A stretch of DNA of 24,071 nucleotides, taken from IMG/VR virus record IMGVR_UViG_3300045999_002451, positions 1-24,071 of that record. The stretch is one strand, 5' to 3'. Origin of the DNA: a virus. The notes under the pieces were generated by a model, which worked only from the letters and a program-made list of their open reading frames with translations, was not told where the DNA came from and searched no databases. This document shows, one piece after another, positions 1-6,116 of this stretch (position 1 is its first letter; every line of letters starts with the position of its first letter). The position numbers were made by a program, and so were the translations under genes.

Positions 1-329
1 ACGGATTTACAGTACCAACTAATCGCGGTGGTTGGGTAACAGTGCGCTGTGCCTTCCACAATGATAAGGTTAAGTCAGCGCGTTTAAACATAGACAACGG
101 TGGTTTCCGCTGCTTTGCATGCGAGATGTCTGGTGATGTCTACTCACTCATTATGAAGAAAGAAGGAGTTACCTATGTCAAGGCTCTCGAAATCGCAGAG
201 GGAATTACTGGCGAAAGCAACAGAGAACTACGAAAGAAACCTAGACGAGGTGGCTCCGTATCTGGAGAGTCGCGGTATAACCAAGGAGACAGCACTTATG
301 TTCCGCCTCGGCTTCGTAAAGAATCCTGA
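1..329 (+). CDS. DNA primase, zinc-finger part (5' partial)
   Basis: The reading frame is open from base 3, so the true start lies upstream of the window. The visible protein carries a CHC2-type zinc finger as in DnaG primases: Cys at 48-50, His at 57-59, then a Cys-x-x-Cys pair at 111-113 and 120-122 (FRCFACEMSGD). This is the fold that recognises template during RNA primer synthesis. It is followed by the usual helical stretch (DVYSLIMKKEGVTYVKALEIAEG). After about base 175 the frame becomes rich in Arg, Gly and Ser and overlaps the TOPRIM gene for 155 nt, so its last ~50 codons may be non-functional read-through. Either this is a two-gene primase or the two parts are joined by frameshifting. 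The zinc-finger assignment is secure; the C-terminal limit is uncertain. Confidence 0.8.
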   Translation, partial: GFTVPTNRGGWVTVRCAFHNDKVKSARLNIDNGGFRCFACEMSGDVYSLIMKKEGVTYVKALEIAEGITGESNRELRKKPRRGGSVSGESRYNQGDSTYVPPRLRKES

Positions 330-795
330 GACAGGGCACGAACCATACCAAGGTAAGTTGGCTATCCCATACCTGACACCATCAGGAGTAATTGACATAC
401 GCTTCCGCAGTTTAAACGCAGATAGCGGACCGAAGTATCTATCAAGACCTGGTGCAAGCACACACATTTTTAATGTGGCTGCATTGAATACAGACTCTGA
501 TGTGCTGGTCATTTGTGAAGGTGAGATTGACACGATGATTGCCACACAAGTGGGCTTCGCTGCGGTTGGTTTGCCTGGTGCTAATAACTGGAAGCCGTTT
601 TATACACGAGTCCTTGCGGACTGGGAAAAGATTATGTTGTTCTGTGATGGTGACAACGCTGGTAAGGAGATGGCTAAGACAATCACTCGTGAACTGGACA
701 ATGTGTTTCCAATCTTTATGCCTGAGAACTGTGATGTGAACGATGTGTACCTCGCCGAGGGCGCAGAAGGACTACATAAACGAGCGGGTGTTTAA
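175..795 (+). CDS. DNA primase, TOPRIM catalytic part
   Basis: This 206-aa protein holds the catalytic half of a DnaG-type primase. After a helical N-terminus (SRGITKETALMFRLGFV, residues 32-48) comes the RNA-polymerase-like basic region. The TOPRIM domain follows with its metal-binding acidic residues: CEGEID at 114-119 and FCDGDNAGK at 156-164. It ends with a short tail typical of phage primases (PENCDVNDVYL). No helicase domain is attached. The ATG at 175 lies inside the zinc-finger ORF but has its own Shine-Dalgarno sequence, AGAAGGAG at about 161-168, six bases upstream, which supports independent initiation. The stop codon TAA sits inside a GTTTAAAC motif (790-797), one base from the next ATG. 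Confidence 0.88.
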   Translation: MSRLSKSQRELLAKATENYERNLDEVAPYLESRGITKETALMFRLGFVKNPETGHEPYQGKLAIPYLTPSGVIDIRFRSLNADSGPKYLSRPGASTHIFNVAALNTDSDVLVICEGEIDTMIATQVGFAAVGLPGANNWKPFYTRVLADWEKIMLFCDGDNAGKEMAKTITRELDNVFPIFMPENCDVNDVYLAEGAEGLHKRAGV

Positions 796-798
796 ACA

Positions 799-1185
799 AT
801 GGCTAAAAACTCTAGTTTTGATTTAGACTTTGGGTACGGGAGAAAAGGCGAGCAGTTAGTTGACGAATTATTAACTGGAGGAAGAACAGTAGAAGTTAAG
901 CGTGACCGCAAGTGGTTCAAGACCAACAACCTATACATAGAAACTGAATGTTACTTTGTAAAGACAGAAGCGTGGGCACCAAGTGGATTGGGTGTAACAG
1001 AAGCAGCATACTGGGCATTTGTATTGCAGGAATCTACCTTGATTGTACCCACTGATGTGCTTCGCTACGCAGTTAAAGAGTTTGGTCGTGAGATTAAGTG
1101 TGAGATACCCCCGAACCTAAGTAAGGGATACCTCATAACAGTAGATGATTTAATGACAGCGACAAGGAAATACAAGGATGAGTGA
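799..1185 (+). CDS. PD-(D/E)XK-type nuclease
   Basis: This 128-aa protein looks like a compact PD-(D/E)XK endonuclease, possibly Holliday-junction-resolvase-like. An N-terminal acidic residue in GRKGEQLVDELL (Glu18, with Asp22 nearby) precedes the core TVEVKRD (Glu32-x-Lys34). Then come LYIETECY and a SGLGVTEAAYW segment, an order seen in phage nucleases of this fold. Such enzymes process recombination or replication intermediates, which fits its place next to the primase. The ATG follows the primase stop by three bases, with GTTTAAAC covering the junction. The exact substrate cannot be read from sequence. Confidence 0.7.
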   Translation: MAKNSSFDLDFGYGRKGEQLVDELLTGGRTVEVKRDRKWFKTNNLYIETECYFVKTEAWAPSGLGVTEAAYWAFVLQESTLIVPTDVLRYAVKEFGREIKCEIPPNLSKGYLITVDDLMTATRKYKDE

Positions 1186-1339
1186 CGAAGAACTAATAGA
1201 GGCTATCGAACAGGCTTGCTACTTTATTCCTGCTGAACGCATGCAAGATACTGGTAGTGGCAAGCCTTCTGCTTACATAGATGGCATCACTAATGGTAGG
1301 AAACAAGCCATTGAAATTATTAGGAGTCGCAATGGATGA
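1178..1339 (+). CDS. small hypothetical protein (53 aa)
   Basis: I do not recognise this short gene. It starts at ATG 1178, inside the last codons of the nuclease gene, and ends at TGA 1337-1339, overlapping the start of the sigma-like gene by 8 bases. Both overlaps are typical of translationally coupled phage operons and are the main evidence that it is real. The protein begins MSDEELIEAIEQAC, is acidic at the N-terminus and more basic at the C-terminus (NGRKQAIEIIRSRNG), and looks mostly helical. It has no transmembrane segment and no zinc motif. Without it there would be an unexplained 150-base gap in a tightly packed operon. Confidence 0.6.
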   Translation: MSDEELIEAIEQACYFIPAERMQDTGSGKPSAYIDGITNGRKQAIEIIRSRNG

Positions 1340-2000
1340 GCAAGACAAGATTTGGGAAACTATCTATGGCACAGCACGACAAGTTGCATCACGCAGTAAC
1401 CGCATCCATCGTGGACTGGTAACTACTGATGATGTGTACCAACACTTATCTTTGTGGGCGTTGGAACACTGGCACAAGATAGAAGAATGGGAACAGCAAG
1501 AGTCGTTGAAGTTTAAACTACGCCGTACTTTCTACAATGAAGCACAGAAGTATGTTGCAAAAGAGCGCATGCACCACTCACGCACGCCTATGTCTGATAG
1601 TTTTTATTACACCCATGAGGTACTGCACGAACTATTGCGTGATGTGTGGGAGCATGAAGGGTGGACAGATACAGCAGACTTAAGCAATGAGTATGTGTCT
1701 AAGTCAAGCAAGCCAGCAGAAGGTGGCAACCGAATGGCTTTGCTATCTGATGTGGCGGCGGGGCTAAAGCGTTTAAACGATGCAGACCAGGCGCTGCTGC
1801 GGCTGAGGTATGCTGATGGTGGCATGGAGTTTGATGCATTGGCTGAGGAATACCAAGCAACAGAGGAAGCCATACGCAAGCGTGTCAAGAGAGCGTTGAC
1901 TAAGTTGCAAGATAGATTAGGTGGCGAAGCGCCAGTGTGGTATGGGCGTAGGCGTAACCGCAGTAATGCAGAAGCACGACAAGAGGTAAGTGATAACTAA
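1332..2000 (+). CDS. sigma-factor-like DNA-binding protein
   Basis: This 222-aa protein resembles a small sigma-70-type factor. The N-terminal half is helical and Trp/Arg-rich (residues 10-80, including LVTTDDVYQHLSLWALEHW), in the place of region 2. Residues about 144-195 read as a region-4-type helix-turn-helix: GLKRLNDADQALLRLRY, then an EFDALAEEYQATEEAIRKRV recognition segment. It probably directs host RNA polymerase to phage promoters or acts as a related HTH regulator; this is inferred from fold, not tested. The start is ATG 1332, with AGGAG at 1322-1326. An in-frame codon upstream (1281) lacks such a site and would overlap the 53-aa gene more. The C-terminus is basic (GRRRNRSNAEAR). 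Confidence 0.68.
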   Translation: MDEQDKIWETIYGTARQVASRSNRIHRGLVTTDDVYQHLSLWALEHWHKIEEWEQQESLKFKLRRTFYNEAQKYVAKERMHHSRTPMSDSFYYTHEVLHELLRDVWEHEGWTDTADLSNEYVSKSSKPAEGGNRMALLSDVAAGLKRLNDADQALLRLRYADGGMEFDALAEEYQATEEAIRKRVKRALTKLQDRLGGEAPVWYGRRRNRSNAEARQEVSDN

Positions 2001-2119
2001 TGTTTAAACGGATTCGCCATCGGTTTTGTTTTAATTATTTATGGCATGTGATAGACCCACAAGCAAGTTTTTGGTGGGTTAAATGTACTAAGTGTGGATA
2101 CATAAAGGAGATGAAATGA
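2000..2119 (+). CDS. tiny CxxC protein (39 aa)
   Basis: This tiny gene begins at ATG 2000, sharing its A with the TAA of the sigma-like gene (TAATG), and ends at TGA 2117-2119, overlapping the kinase start as ATGA. The peptide starts MFKRIRHRFCFNYLWHV and contains FWWVKCTKCGYIKEM, a single Cys-x-x-Cys knuckle in an aromatic context. That looks like half of a zinc ribbon, so a dimer or a binding partner could complete the site. The start codon is embedded in a GTTTAAAC motif (2002-2009). Coupling on both sides supports expression. The function is unknown. Confidence 0.62.
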   Translation: MFKRIRHRFCFNYLWHVIDPQASFWWVKCTKCGYIKEMK

Positions 2120-2652
2120 TTATTGGTTTGAGTGGATACGCACGCAGTGGCAAGGATACAGTTGCTGAACTGTTGTGTTTGAATTATGGATACAAGCGCG
2201 TATCATTTGCTGACCCAATGCGTGAGGCACTGTTGCGTTTAAACCCTACTATTAACCATGAACCTCTGGCTCATCTTGTGAATGATTATGGTTGGGATGT
2301 AGCCAAGACTAACCCTGAGGTACGCCGTTTGTTACAAGTGTTTGGCACCGAAGTTGGTAGAGAAATGTTTGGCGAAAACTTCTGGGTTGACTTAGCGTTT
2401 AAACAAGTGCAGCAAGAGCGCGTTGTGTTTGCTGATGTTCGCTTTCCTAATGAAGCACAAGCAATTATCAAAAGAGGTGGACAAGTCTGGCGTGTACAGC
2501 GTGAAGGACACAAGCCTGTCAACTTACATACATCTGAAACTGCAATGGATAACTGGCGGTTTGATGATTTGATTCTTAATCATGGCAACCTTGATGACCT
2601 AGCCGATGAAGTCTTTATGTTGGCTAAGCAAAAAGAAATTAACTTGGCATAA
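2116..2652 (+). CDS. deoxynucleoside monophosphate kinase
   Basis: This 178-aa P-loop kinase transfers phosphate from ATP to (d)NMPs, feeding dNTP synthesis for phage replication. The Walker A loop is GYARSGKDT (residues 7-15). The DPMREALLRLNP segment, the LLQVFGTEVGRE helix with FWVDLAF, and the VVFADVRFPNEAQAI strand-loop match the T4 gene 1-like dNMP kinase family. A dephospho-CoA kinase is less likely given these motifs and the phage context. The chosen start is ATG 2116, with AAAGGAG at 2104-2110; an upstream in-frame GTG (2092) would lie inside the tiny CxxC gene. The gene contains two GTTTAAAC motifs and is the last gene of the rightward operon. Confidence 0.85.
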   Translation: MIIGLSGYARSGKDTVAELLCLNYGYKRVSFADPMREALLRLNPTINHEPLAHLVNDYGWDVAKTNPEVRRLLQVFGTEVGREMFGENFWVDLAFKQVQQERVVFADVRFPNEAQAIIKRGGQVWRVQREGHKPVNLHTSETAMDNWRFDDLILNHGNLDDLADEVFMLAKQKEINLA

Positions 2653-2657
2653 AAGAA

Positions 2658-2695
2658 GAAGCACCGCGAGGGACTGGAACCTCAAGCGGTGCTTC
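2658..2695. terminator. intrinsic terminator between convergent operons
   Basis: A perfect 10-bp inverted repeat (GAAGCACCGC at 2658-2667 with GCGGTGCTTC at 2686-2695) has an inner GAGG/CCTC pairing separated by a two-base bulge. It lies in the 62-base gap between the kinase stop (2652) and the WhiB stop (2715). The flank on the leftward transcript reads TTCTTTTAT and that on the rightward transcript TCTGTTGT, so it can end transcription from both sides. Confidence 0.85.
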
Positions 2696-2714
2696 TCTGT
2701 TGTAGCCTATCAGA

Positions 2715-3080
2715 CTACGAACGAACTAGCGAATCGGTAAAGTTATTTGGGTCTGTCATTGCCCAACCTAACTTCCTCCGAAGCGTTGTTCTAGTATCGG
2801 GTGTTGTGCCACCCCATACCCCATACCTTTCATGAGCCAAGCCCCACTCCAAGCAAGCACTGACAATGGGGCAGTCCTTGCATAGATTTTCATAGAACTT
2901 TGTCTCAACCTTTGTAAACTGTACAACCTCGGGATAAAACATCTCTGTGTTTAAACCTCGGCATGCACCCTCTGACATAACTTCTCCGTTGTAGTTAAGC
3001 CGAAAGTATTTCAACCCATCTATAACTTTTTGTTGCATTATTCTGTGGAACTTAGGCGTGCTGGATAGTTTGGGTACCAC
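2715..3080 (-). CDS. WhiB-family transcriptional regulator
   Basis: This 121-aa protein has the four cysteines that bind the 4Fe-4S cluster in WhiB proteins: Cys40 (GACRGLNTEMFYP), then Cys67, Cys70 and Cys76 (LCKDCPIVSAC). The EWGLAHERYGVWGG turn (residues 78-91) and a basic TRTTLRRK tail for DNA contact complete the family pattern. WhiB proteins act with the host sigma factor to change promoter choice; phage versions can repress host genes or cause superinfection exclusion. The start is taken as GTG 3080, directly after the upstream TAG with AAGAGGA preceding; an internal ATG at 3038 lacks a ribosome-binding site. One GTTTAAAC lies inside the gene, encoding the GLN of CRGLN. Confidence 0.92.
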   Translation of the reverse strand: MVPKLSSTPKFHRIMQQKVIDGLKYFRLNYNGEVMSEGACRGLNTEMFYPEVVQFTKVETKFYENLCKDCPIVSACLEWGLAHERYGVWGGTTPDTRTTLRRKLGWAMTDPNNFTDSLVRS

Positions 3081-3524
3081 CTAGTACCATCCTCTTGAAA
3101 GACTAGAAGCATACGCCTTGCAGATATTGCCTCCGTATTTTCTTTCAATGTACGCAAGCCCTGCATCCACTTGTAAGTATCCGTCCTCGGTTTGCTTGTG
3201 TCCAACCAAGCCCCATGTGACTGGCATTAACTGTGCGATGCCTGCTGCTTTGCTTTCCTTGTTCAATGCTGCTGGTCGCCAGTTACTCTCGCGTGTCCAC
3301 AAATCATGCAGGCATGACCACTGTTCAAGCCGTCCATCCTTGGTGAGTTGGTCTATGGCGTAGCGTTGGTAGTCGTTTGTGTAATACGCAACAACTTGAC
3401 CTGACATCGGTGAGTGTTTAAACGGAATCACTGACTTGGAATCGCGGGGAAATAATGCGATTGCTAATACGAACACGATGACTGTGACCAGCCATAACCT
3501 ACCGCTAGGCGTTAGTCGGTTCAT
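3081..3524 (-). CDS. membrane-anchored lysozyme/transglycosylase-like protein
   Basis: This 147-aa protein has a signal-anchor at residues 10-25 (LWLVTVIVFVLAIALF) after a short basic N-terminus, and then an extracytoplasmic lysozyme-like domain. The domain holds the likely catalytic Glu79 in LHDLWTRESNW, followed by AAGIAQLMPVTWG and a GGNICKAYASSLSRGWY ending, as in SLT/aggregation-promoting-factor-type muramidases. It would cleave peptidoglycan from outside the membrane, either for lysis or for local wall remodelling. The start is uncertain. ATG 3524 gives an 18-nt overlap with the upstream gene. ATG 3602 has a better Shine-Dalgarno (GGAG, spacing 6) but a 98-nt overlap and adds an Arg-rich cytoplasmic tail. 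Confidence 0.78.
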   Translation of the reverse strand: MNRLTPSGRLWLVTVIVFVLAIALFPRDSKSVIPFKHSPMSGQVVAYYTNDYQRYAIDQLTKDGRLEQWSCLHDLWTRESNWRPAALNKESKAAGIAQLMPVTWGLVGHKQTEDGYLQVDAGLAYIERKYGGNICKAYASSLSRGWY

Positions 3525-3879
3525 ACTCTGCTTCAATCTTGTTCTTGTCCGCGCATACTTTCTTGATGAACGCGAGGATGTCCTGCGGTATGTCTGTGTC
3601 ATTGCCTTCTCCATCATCCTTGCCTAGCACAATCATGTTGCCAAGCATCATTGGGTTATTGCCGAACATGAAAGACAACGCGCTCGCCACTGTGTTTAGT
3701 GGTAGTCCAAGCAGGATGCCTTCCTCATTTACATAGCCTGTCAGTACTTCATCTCCATAGTAATCGTACATGTGAACAATCTCAATCAACCCATTGACTG
3801 CGCCTTGCATATCTTTGAGTCCATTGAAATCCTTTTCTTCATAGGTTCCATCGGGGTAAAGCACTGCACCTTTGGGCAT
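3505..3879 (-). CDS. DUF3846 domain protein
   Basis: This 124-aa protein matches the DUF3846 pattern common in phages and plasmids: GLIEIVHMYDYYGDEVLTG, then YVNEEGILLGLPLNTVAS (residues 49-66), which is the family signature. It is followed by a region rich in Met and Asn and a hydrophobic strand, MIVLGKDDGEG. The biochemical role of the family is unknown to me. The start is ATG 3879, preceded by AAAGGAG eight bases upstream. An in-frame extension to 3966 would overlap the upstream 51-aa gene and has no ribosome-binding site. The gap of 61 bases before this gene is unusual within the operon. Confidence 0.75.
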   Translation of the reverse strand: MPKGAVLYPDGTYEEKDFNGLKDMQGAVNGLIEIVHMYDYYGDEVLTGYVNEEGILLGLPLNTVASALSFMFGNNPMMLGNMIVLGKDDGEGNDTDIPQDILAFIKKVCADKNKIEAEYEPTNA

Positions 3880-3940
3880 CTGTCCGTCTCCTTTGATTAT
3901 GGTTTGCTTTATTTTTATCTGTGTTCTTTTAATAACTACC

Positions 3941-4096
3941 TTACTTGGAGTCATGTTTAAACTCACGACCGACTTCTAACTCTGCGCCAATCGCGTTAAC
4001 AGCATCTGATAGAGCCTTAAAAAACTCTACCTTCTTGTCCTCACTGAGGTGTGCCACCATCTCGGATGTAACCTCTGCTTTCCATAGCGTTGTCAT
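3941..4096 (-). CDS. small hypothetical protein (51 aa)
   Basis: This short leftward gene starts at 4096 in an ATGA overlap with the upstream DUF7249-like gene and ends at TAA 3941-3943. The peptide begins MTTLWKAEVTSEMVAHLSED and is predicted helical and amphipathic, ending EVGREFKHDSK. No family is recognised. The stop/start coupling and lack of another candidate in this interval support it. A GTTTAAAC motif (3955-3962) is read here as part of the codons for Glu-Phe-Lys-His near the C-terminus. Confidence 0.6.
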   Translation of the reverse strand: MTTLWKAEVTSEMVAHLSEDKKVEFFKALSDAVNAIGAELEVGREFKHDSK

Positions 4097-4350
4097 GAGT
4101 TCAATCCCTTCATCATTTGATTTAGTTCTGCGTAAGATAGTTTATCGCTAATGAATGGCACGCTGTCAATAGTTTCTTTCTCTGTTAATCCAGCATGCTC
4201 GACCCATGATTTGTATGGGGTGGCACCTTTGTATAGTTTCATAAAGTCAAGGGCTGATAGGTAAAGTTTGTACTCGTTGTTGATAATGAGTGCAACATTC
4301 CATGTCTCGTAGTTTGCCCAGCCTTGGTAGGTTTGTTTAGTAGTTGGCAT
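4093..4350 (-). CDS. DUF7249-like protein (85 aa)
   Basis: The diagnostic part is the N-terminal WANYETWNVALIINNEYKLY (residues 11-30), a pattern widespread in small phage and plasmid proteins that I recall as DUF7249. No catalytic residues can be named. The rest is helical and ends KLSYAELNQMMKGLNS. The start at ATG 4350 is supported by GAGGT six bases upstream; an earlier in-frame codon (4371) has no site. Its stop overlaps the next gene start as ATGA, and its own start lies within the tail of the 47-aa gene, so three genes are coupled here. Confidence 0.68.
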   Translation of the reverse strand: MPTTKQTYQGWANYETWNVALIINNEYKLYLSALDFMKLYKGATPYKSWVEHAGLTEKETIDSVPFISDKLSYAELNQMMKGLNS

Positions 4351-4480
4351 AGCGCACCTCAATCTCGTCAATCCTTGCTTGGATTAGGTCAAGTAAAACA
4401 CAGTATAATTTTGGGTCATCGAATAGAGGGTTCTCTTGTGCCCTCTTGTACTCCGCCCGCAAAACTTCTAACTCATCCAT
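4337..4480 (-). CDS. small hypothetical protein (47 aa)
   Basis: This short helical, acidic protein begins MDELEVLRAEYKRAQENPLF and ends DEIEVRYANY. It overlaps the DUF7249-like gene by 14 bases. Its ATG (4480) follows directly after a GTTTAAAC motif (4481-4488) that also supplies the TAA stop of the upstream 71-aa gene, a junction of the form GTTTAAACATG. No family is recognised. The heptad-like N-terminus could form a coiled coil. Confidence 0.58.
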   Translation of the reverse strand: MDELEVLRAEYKRAQENPLFDDPKLYCVLLDLIQARIDEIEVRYANY

Positions 4481-4482
4481 GT

Positions 4483-4698
4483 TTAAACACCCTCGCTTTC
4501 TAGTTCTTGAATCTGTCGCTTGAGATTAGCGATGCGTTCTGCTTTGGTTGGATGCACCCTGCCACCCATTTCAATGACCAGCGCTCGGTACTTTTCTGTG
4601 TATTCCTCGTGGTACTTGTGGCATAGGTGCTTAACCGCTAGTTGCTGTGCTTTCTGATGTATCCGTACCTTTGCAGGGTCTCGTTTTGCCACTGCCAT
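4483..4698 (-). CDS. small basic helical protein (71 aa)
   Basis: This 71-aa protein is strongly basic at its N-terminus (MAVAKRDPAKVRIHQKAQQL) and has a His/Cys-containing stretch (VKHLCHKYHEEY, residues 22-33). It ends in a helical tail resembling a coiled coil (AERIANLKRQIQELESEG). It could bind nucleic acid, but no family is recognised. Its ATG abuts the TAA of the upstream membrane-protein gene with no gap. Its TAA lies within GTTTAAAC. Confidence 0.62.
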   Translation of the reverse strand: MAVAKRDPAKVRIHQKAQQLAVKHLCHKYHEEYTEKYRALVIEMGGRVHPTKAERIANLKRQIQELESEGV

Positions 4699-4860
4699 TT
4701 ACTTGCCTACCTTCTGTGCATCCTTCAAGATTTTAATTGTTCTGCGTAGGTTCTTGTTGTCGTTACTTAATGCATGGTTGCCCACGATGAGAGCAATGAG
4801 TGTTCCTACCAATACGAATAGCAGAATCACGATAGCGAATAGGTCTGTTGAAGTTAACAT
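4699..4860 (-). CDS. small single-pass membrane protein (53 aa)
   Basis: This is the first gene of the downstream leftward operon. The 53-aa product starts MLTSTDLFAIVILLFVLVGT and has one clear transmembrane segment (residues 7-26), followed by a basic cytoplasmic-type tail (NKNLRRTIKILKDAQKVGK). The topology suggests an N-out or signal-anchor protein; a role in lysis control or superinfection exclusion is possible but cannot be shown. There is no good Shine-Dalgarno site before the ATG. A perfect 8-2-8 inverted repeat lies 26-43 bases upstream of the start codon. Confidence 0.65.
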   Translation of the reverse strand: MLTSTDLFAIVILLFVLVGTLIALIVGNHALSNDNKNLRRTIKILKDAQKVGK

Positions 4861-4885
4861 TTGAATCTAGTTTCCAATCTATTTG

Positions 4886-4903
4886 GTAAGCAAGGTTGCT
4901 TAC
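4886..4903. promoter_or_regulatory. perfect 8-2-8 inverted repeat, candidate operator
   Basis: GTAAGCAA and TTGCTTAC flank a two-base GG centre, upstream of the first gene of the downstream leftward operon. The geometry suits a dimeric regulator, or a hairpin in the leader RNA. No known regulator is assigned. Confidence 0.45.
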
Positions 4904-5002
4904 AGAAAGAATCATCTCATACTGTATGCAATGCGTGTCAAGTACATTTGAAAACTTTTTTAAATTATTTTTTTGTTTAAACATAACCGCATCTATCTTT
5001 TA

Positions 5003-5021
5003 GTTTTACCTGCGGTAAAAC
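5003..5021. promoter_or_regulatory. inverted repeat with 3-base loop
   Basis: GTTTTACC (5003-5010) and GGTAAAAC (5014-5021) form a perfect 8-bp repeat with a TGC loop, just downstream of one TTGACAC element on the leftward strand. It could be an operator or an RNA hairpin. Confidence 0.42.
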
Positions 5022-5185
5022 CTACCTTACCATCCGTGTCAAGTACCACTGTTTAAACATTTAAATAACAGTACACATATTTGGGTGTCAACTCTTATAC
5101 TGTTTAAACGCTATGCAATTAGCAGTCCCTGGGTGTGAGTGCTAACTGTTTAAACACAACTATAGTTATTTGGGTGTCAACTTTT

Positions 5186-5203
5186 TATGTGTTAAAACAC
5201 ATA
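5186..5203. promoter_or_regulatory. perfect 8-2-8 inverted repeat, candidate operator
   Basis: TATGTGTT and AACACATA flank AA, five bases upstream (leftward sense) of the TTGACAC at 5175-5180. It has the same 8-2-8 geometry as 4886-4903 but a different sequence. The position suggests control of the leftward promoters. Confidence 0.42.
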
Positions 5204-5208
5204 ATGCA

Positions 5209-5227
5209 CCCAACGATTTTTGTTGGG
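5209..5227 (-). terminator. secondary hairpin after the GATase gene
   Basis: CCCAAC (5209-5214) pairs with GTTGGG (5222-5227) around a 7-base loop. It lies just past the stronger terminator at 5236-5271 in the leftward direction, so it may act as a back-up. Confidence 0.4.
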
Positions 5228-5228
5228 C

Positions 5229-5271
5229 AAAAGAAAAACCCCCGCCAAAGCAGGGGCTTTAGCAGGGGTTT
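5229..5271 (-). terminator. intrinsic terminator of the upstream leftward operon
   Basis: AAACCCC (5236-5242) pairs with GGGGTTT (5265-5271), extended by GC/GC and AAAG/CTTT pairs around a six-base loop. The two mismatches are C.A on the + strand, and so become G.U wobble pairs on the leftward RNA, giving a continuous ~15-bp stem. A T-rich tract (TTCTTTT) follows on that strand. It sits 38 bases past the amidotransferase stop. Confidence 0.85.
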
Positions 5272-5309
5272 CTTATTCGGCTCGCCTTCCACGAAAAGCC
5301 GAAACTTAT

Positions 5310-6116
5310 TTAGAATAGGTGCGAGTCATAGTAACTTGCATGCTCGCTTAACTCATCCTCATACTTTCCGATTGCGTACTTGCGCCAGTCGTGGCTGATT
5401 GATGAGCGGTAAGGCTTGAACTTTTGATGCTCAATAATCTTTCCGTTCTTGACCTTGAAGTACTCGCCTTCATCTGCTGAGTATGACCAGTCAAGGTCTG
5501 AACCAAGCATGATGCCTGCGTTCTCGATTGTCTCCTCTGTTGAACCATAAACCAGTGAACCAGTAAGGGTCTGACCTATCCACAATGGGCTGTTAGATAC
5601 ACGAGCAAGGTGCAAGGTGTCGCCTTGGTCTTGGGTAATCCAAGCCAATGCAGCACTACCTTGGATGCGTGTTAATACCTCGGCAGGATGTTTGCCCTGA
5701 GTAAAGGCAAGCAATGCAGCAACAGCCTCTGAATCTACCTGACCGATGCGGTCAACCTTGAGTTGTTTAAACAGTTGGTCATCGTTGGCGATGTGTCCGT
5801 TGTGAGTGAGTACGATTTTGCCACGCGGAATTGGGTGGTTGTTGTCGTTAATACTTGGCGAACCTTGAGTTGCCCAGCGTGTATGCAAGATTGCAGTTGT
5901 TGCATCCTTGCATACATTCTGACCAGCCTTGGTAGCGATGAACTTAGAGGCTGAGATTGGTGCCTTAGTAATGGCACGCTTTCCCTCCTTGTTAATCCAT
6001 GCCACACCAGTGGCGTGATAGCCACGATGTTCGATGTCGAGAAGCATCTGCGATGCTAACTCTGTTGTGTTTACATGGTGCTTAGGGTTAAGGCAGAAGC
6101 CTGCGATTCCACACAT
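5310..6116 (-). CDS. class II glutamine amidotransferase
   Basis: This 268-aa protein has an N-terminal-nucleophile glutaminase domain like that of GlmS or PurF. Cys2 (MCGIAGF) becomes the N-terminal nucleophile after Met removal. HRGYHATGVAW (30-40), HTRWATQGSP (78-87), HNG (105-107) and VDSE (127-130) are the glutamine-binding and oxyanion-hole motifs, and all are intact. It therefore should release ammonia from glutamine. The ~130-residue remainder is not a sugar-isomerase or PRTase domain, so the acceptor must come from another protein. The amidoligase in the same operon is the obvious candidate. GGAG about ten bases before the ATG is the likely ribosome-binding site. Confidence 0.9.
   Translation of the reverse strand: MCGIAGFCLNPKHHVNTTELASQMLLDIEHRGYHATGVAWINKEGKRAITKAPISASKFIATKAGQNVCKDATTAILHTRWATQGSPSINDNNHPIPRGKIVLTHNGHIANDDQLFKQLKVDRIGQVDSEAVAALLAFTQGKHPAEVLTRIQGSAALAWITQDQGDTLHLARVSNSPLWIGQTLTGSLVYGSTEETIENAGIMLGSDLDWSYSADEGEYFKVKNGKIIEHQKFKPYRSSISHDWRKYAIGKYEDELSEHASYYDSHLF

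Larger units (their letters stand above)
4861..5309 (-). promoter_or_regulatory. 449-bp intergenic control region of the downstream leftward operon
   Basis: No supportable gene is seen here. On the leftward strand it holds four TTGACAC elements (complements at 4936-4941, 5037-5042, 5086-5091, 5175-5180), good matches to a -35 box. Two share the context GTACTTGACACG and two share AGTTGACACCCAAAT. Four GTTTAAAC palindromes (4975, 5051, 5102, 5148) are interleaved with them. Clear -10 boxes at the right spacing were not found, so which element is the active promoter is open. Three inverted repeats (4886-4903, 5003-5021, 5186-5203) and terminator hairpins (5209-5301) fill the rest. Confidence 0.6.

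Noticed and set aside
4763-4984. Leftward 73-aa ORF beginning MFKQKNNLKKF
   Set aside because: It runs through the control region and over the better supported 53-aa membrane-protein gene on the same strand, and lacks a ribosome-binding site.
5135-5398. Rightward 87-aa ORF
   Set aside because: It crosses the terminator hairpins and the end of the amidotransferase gene on the opposite strand; composition is not protein-like.
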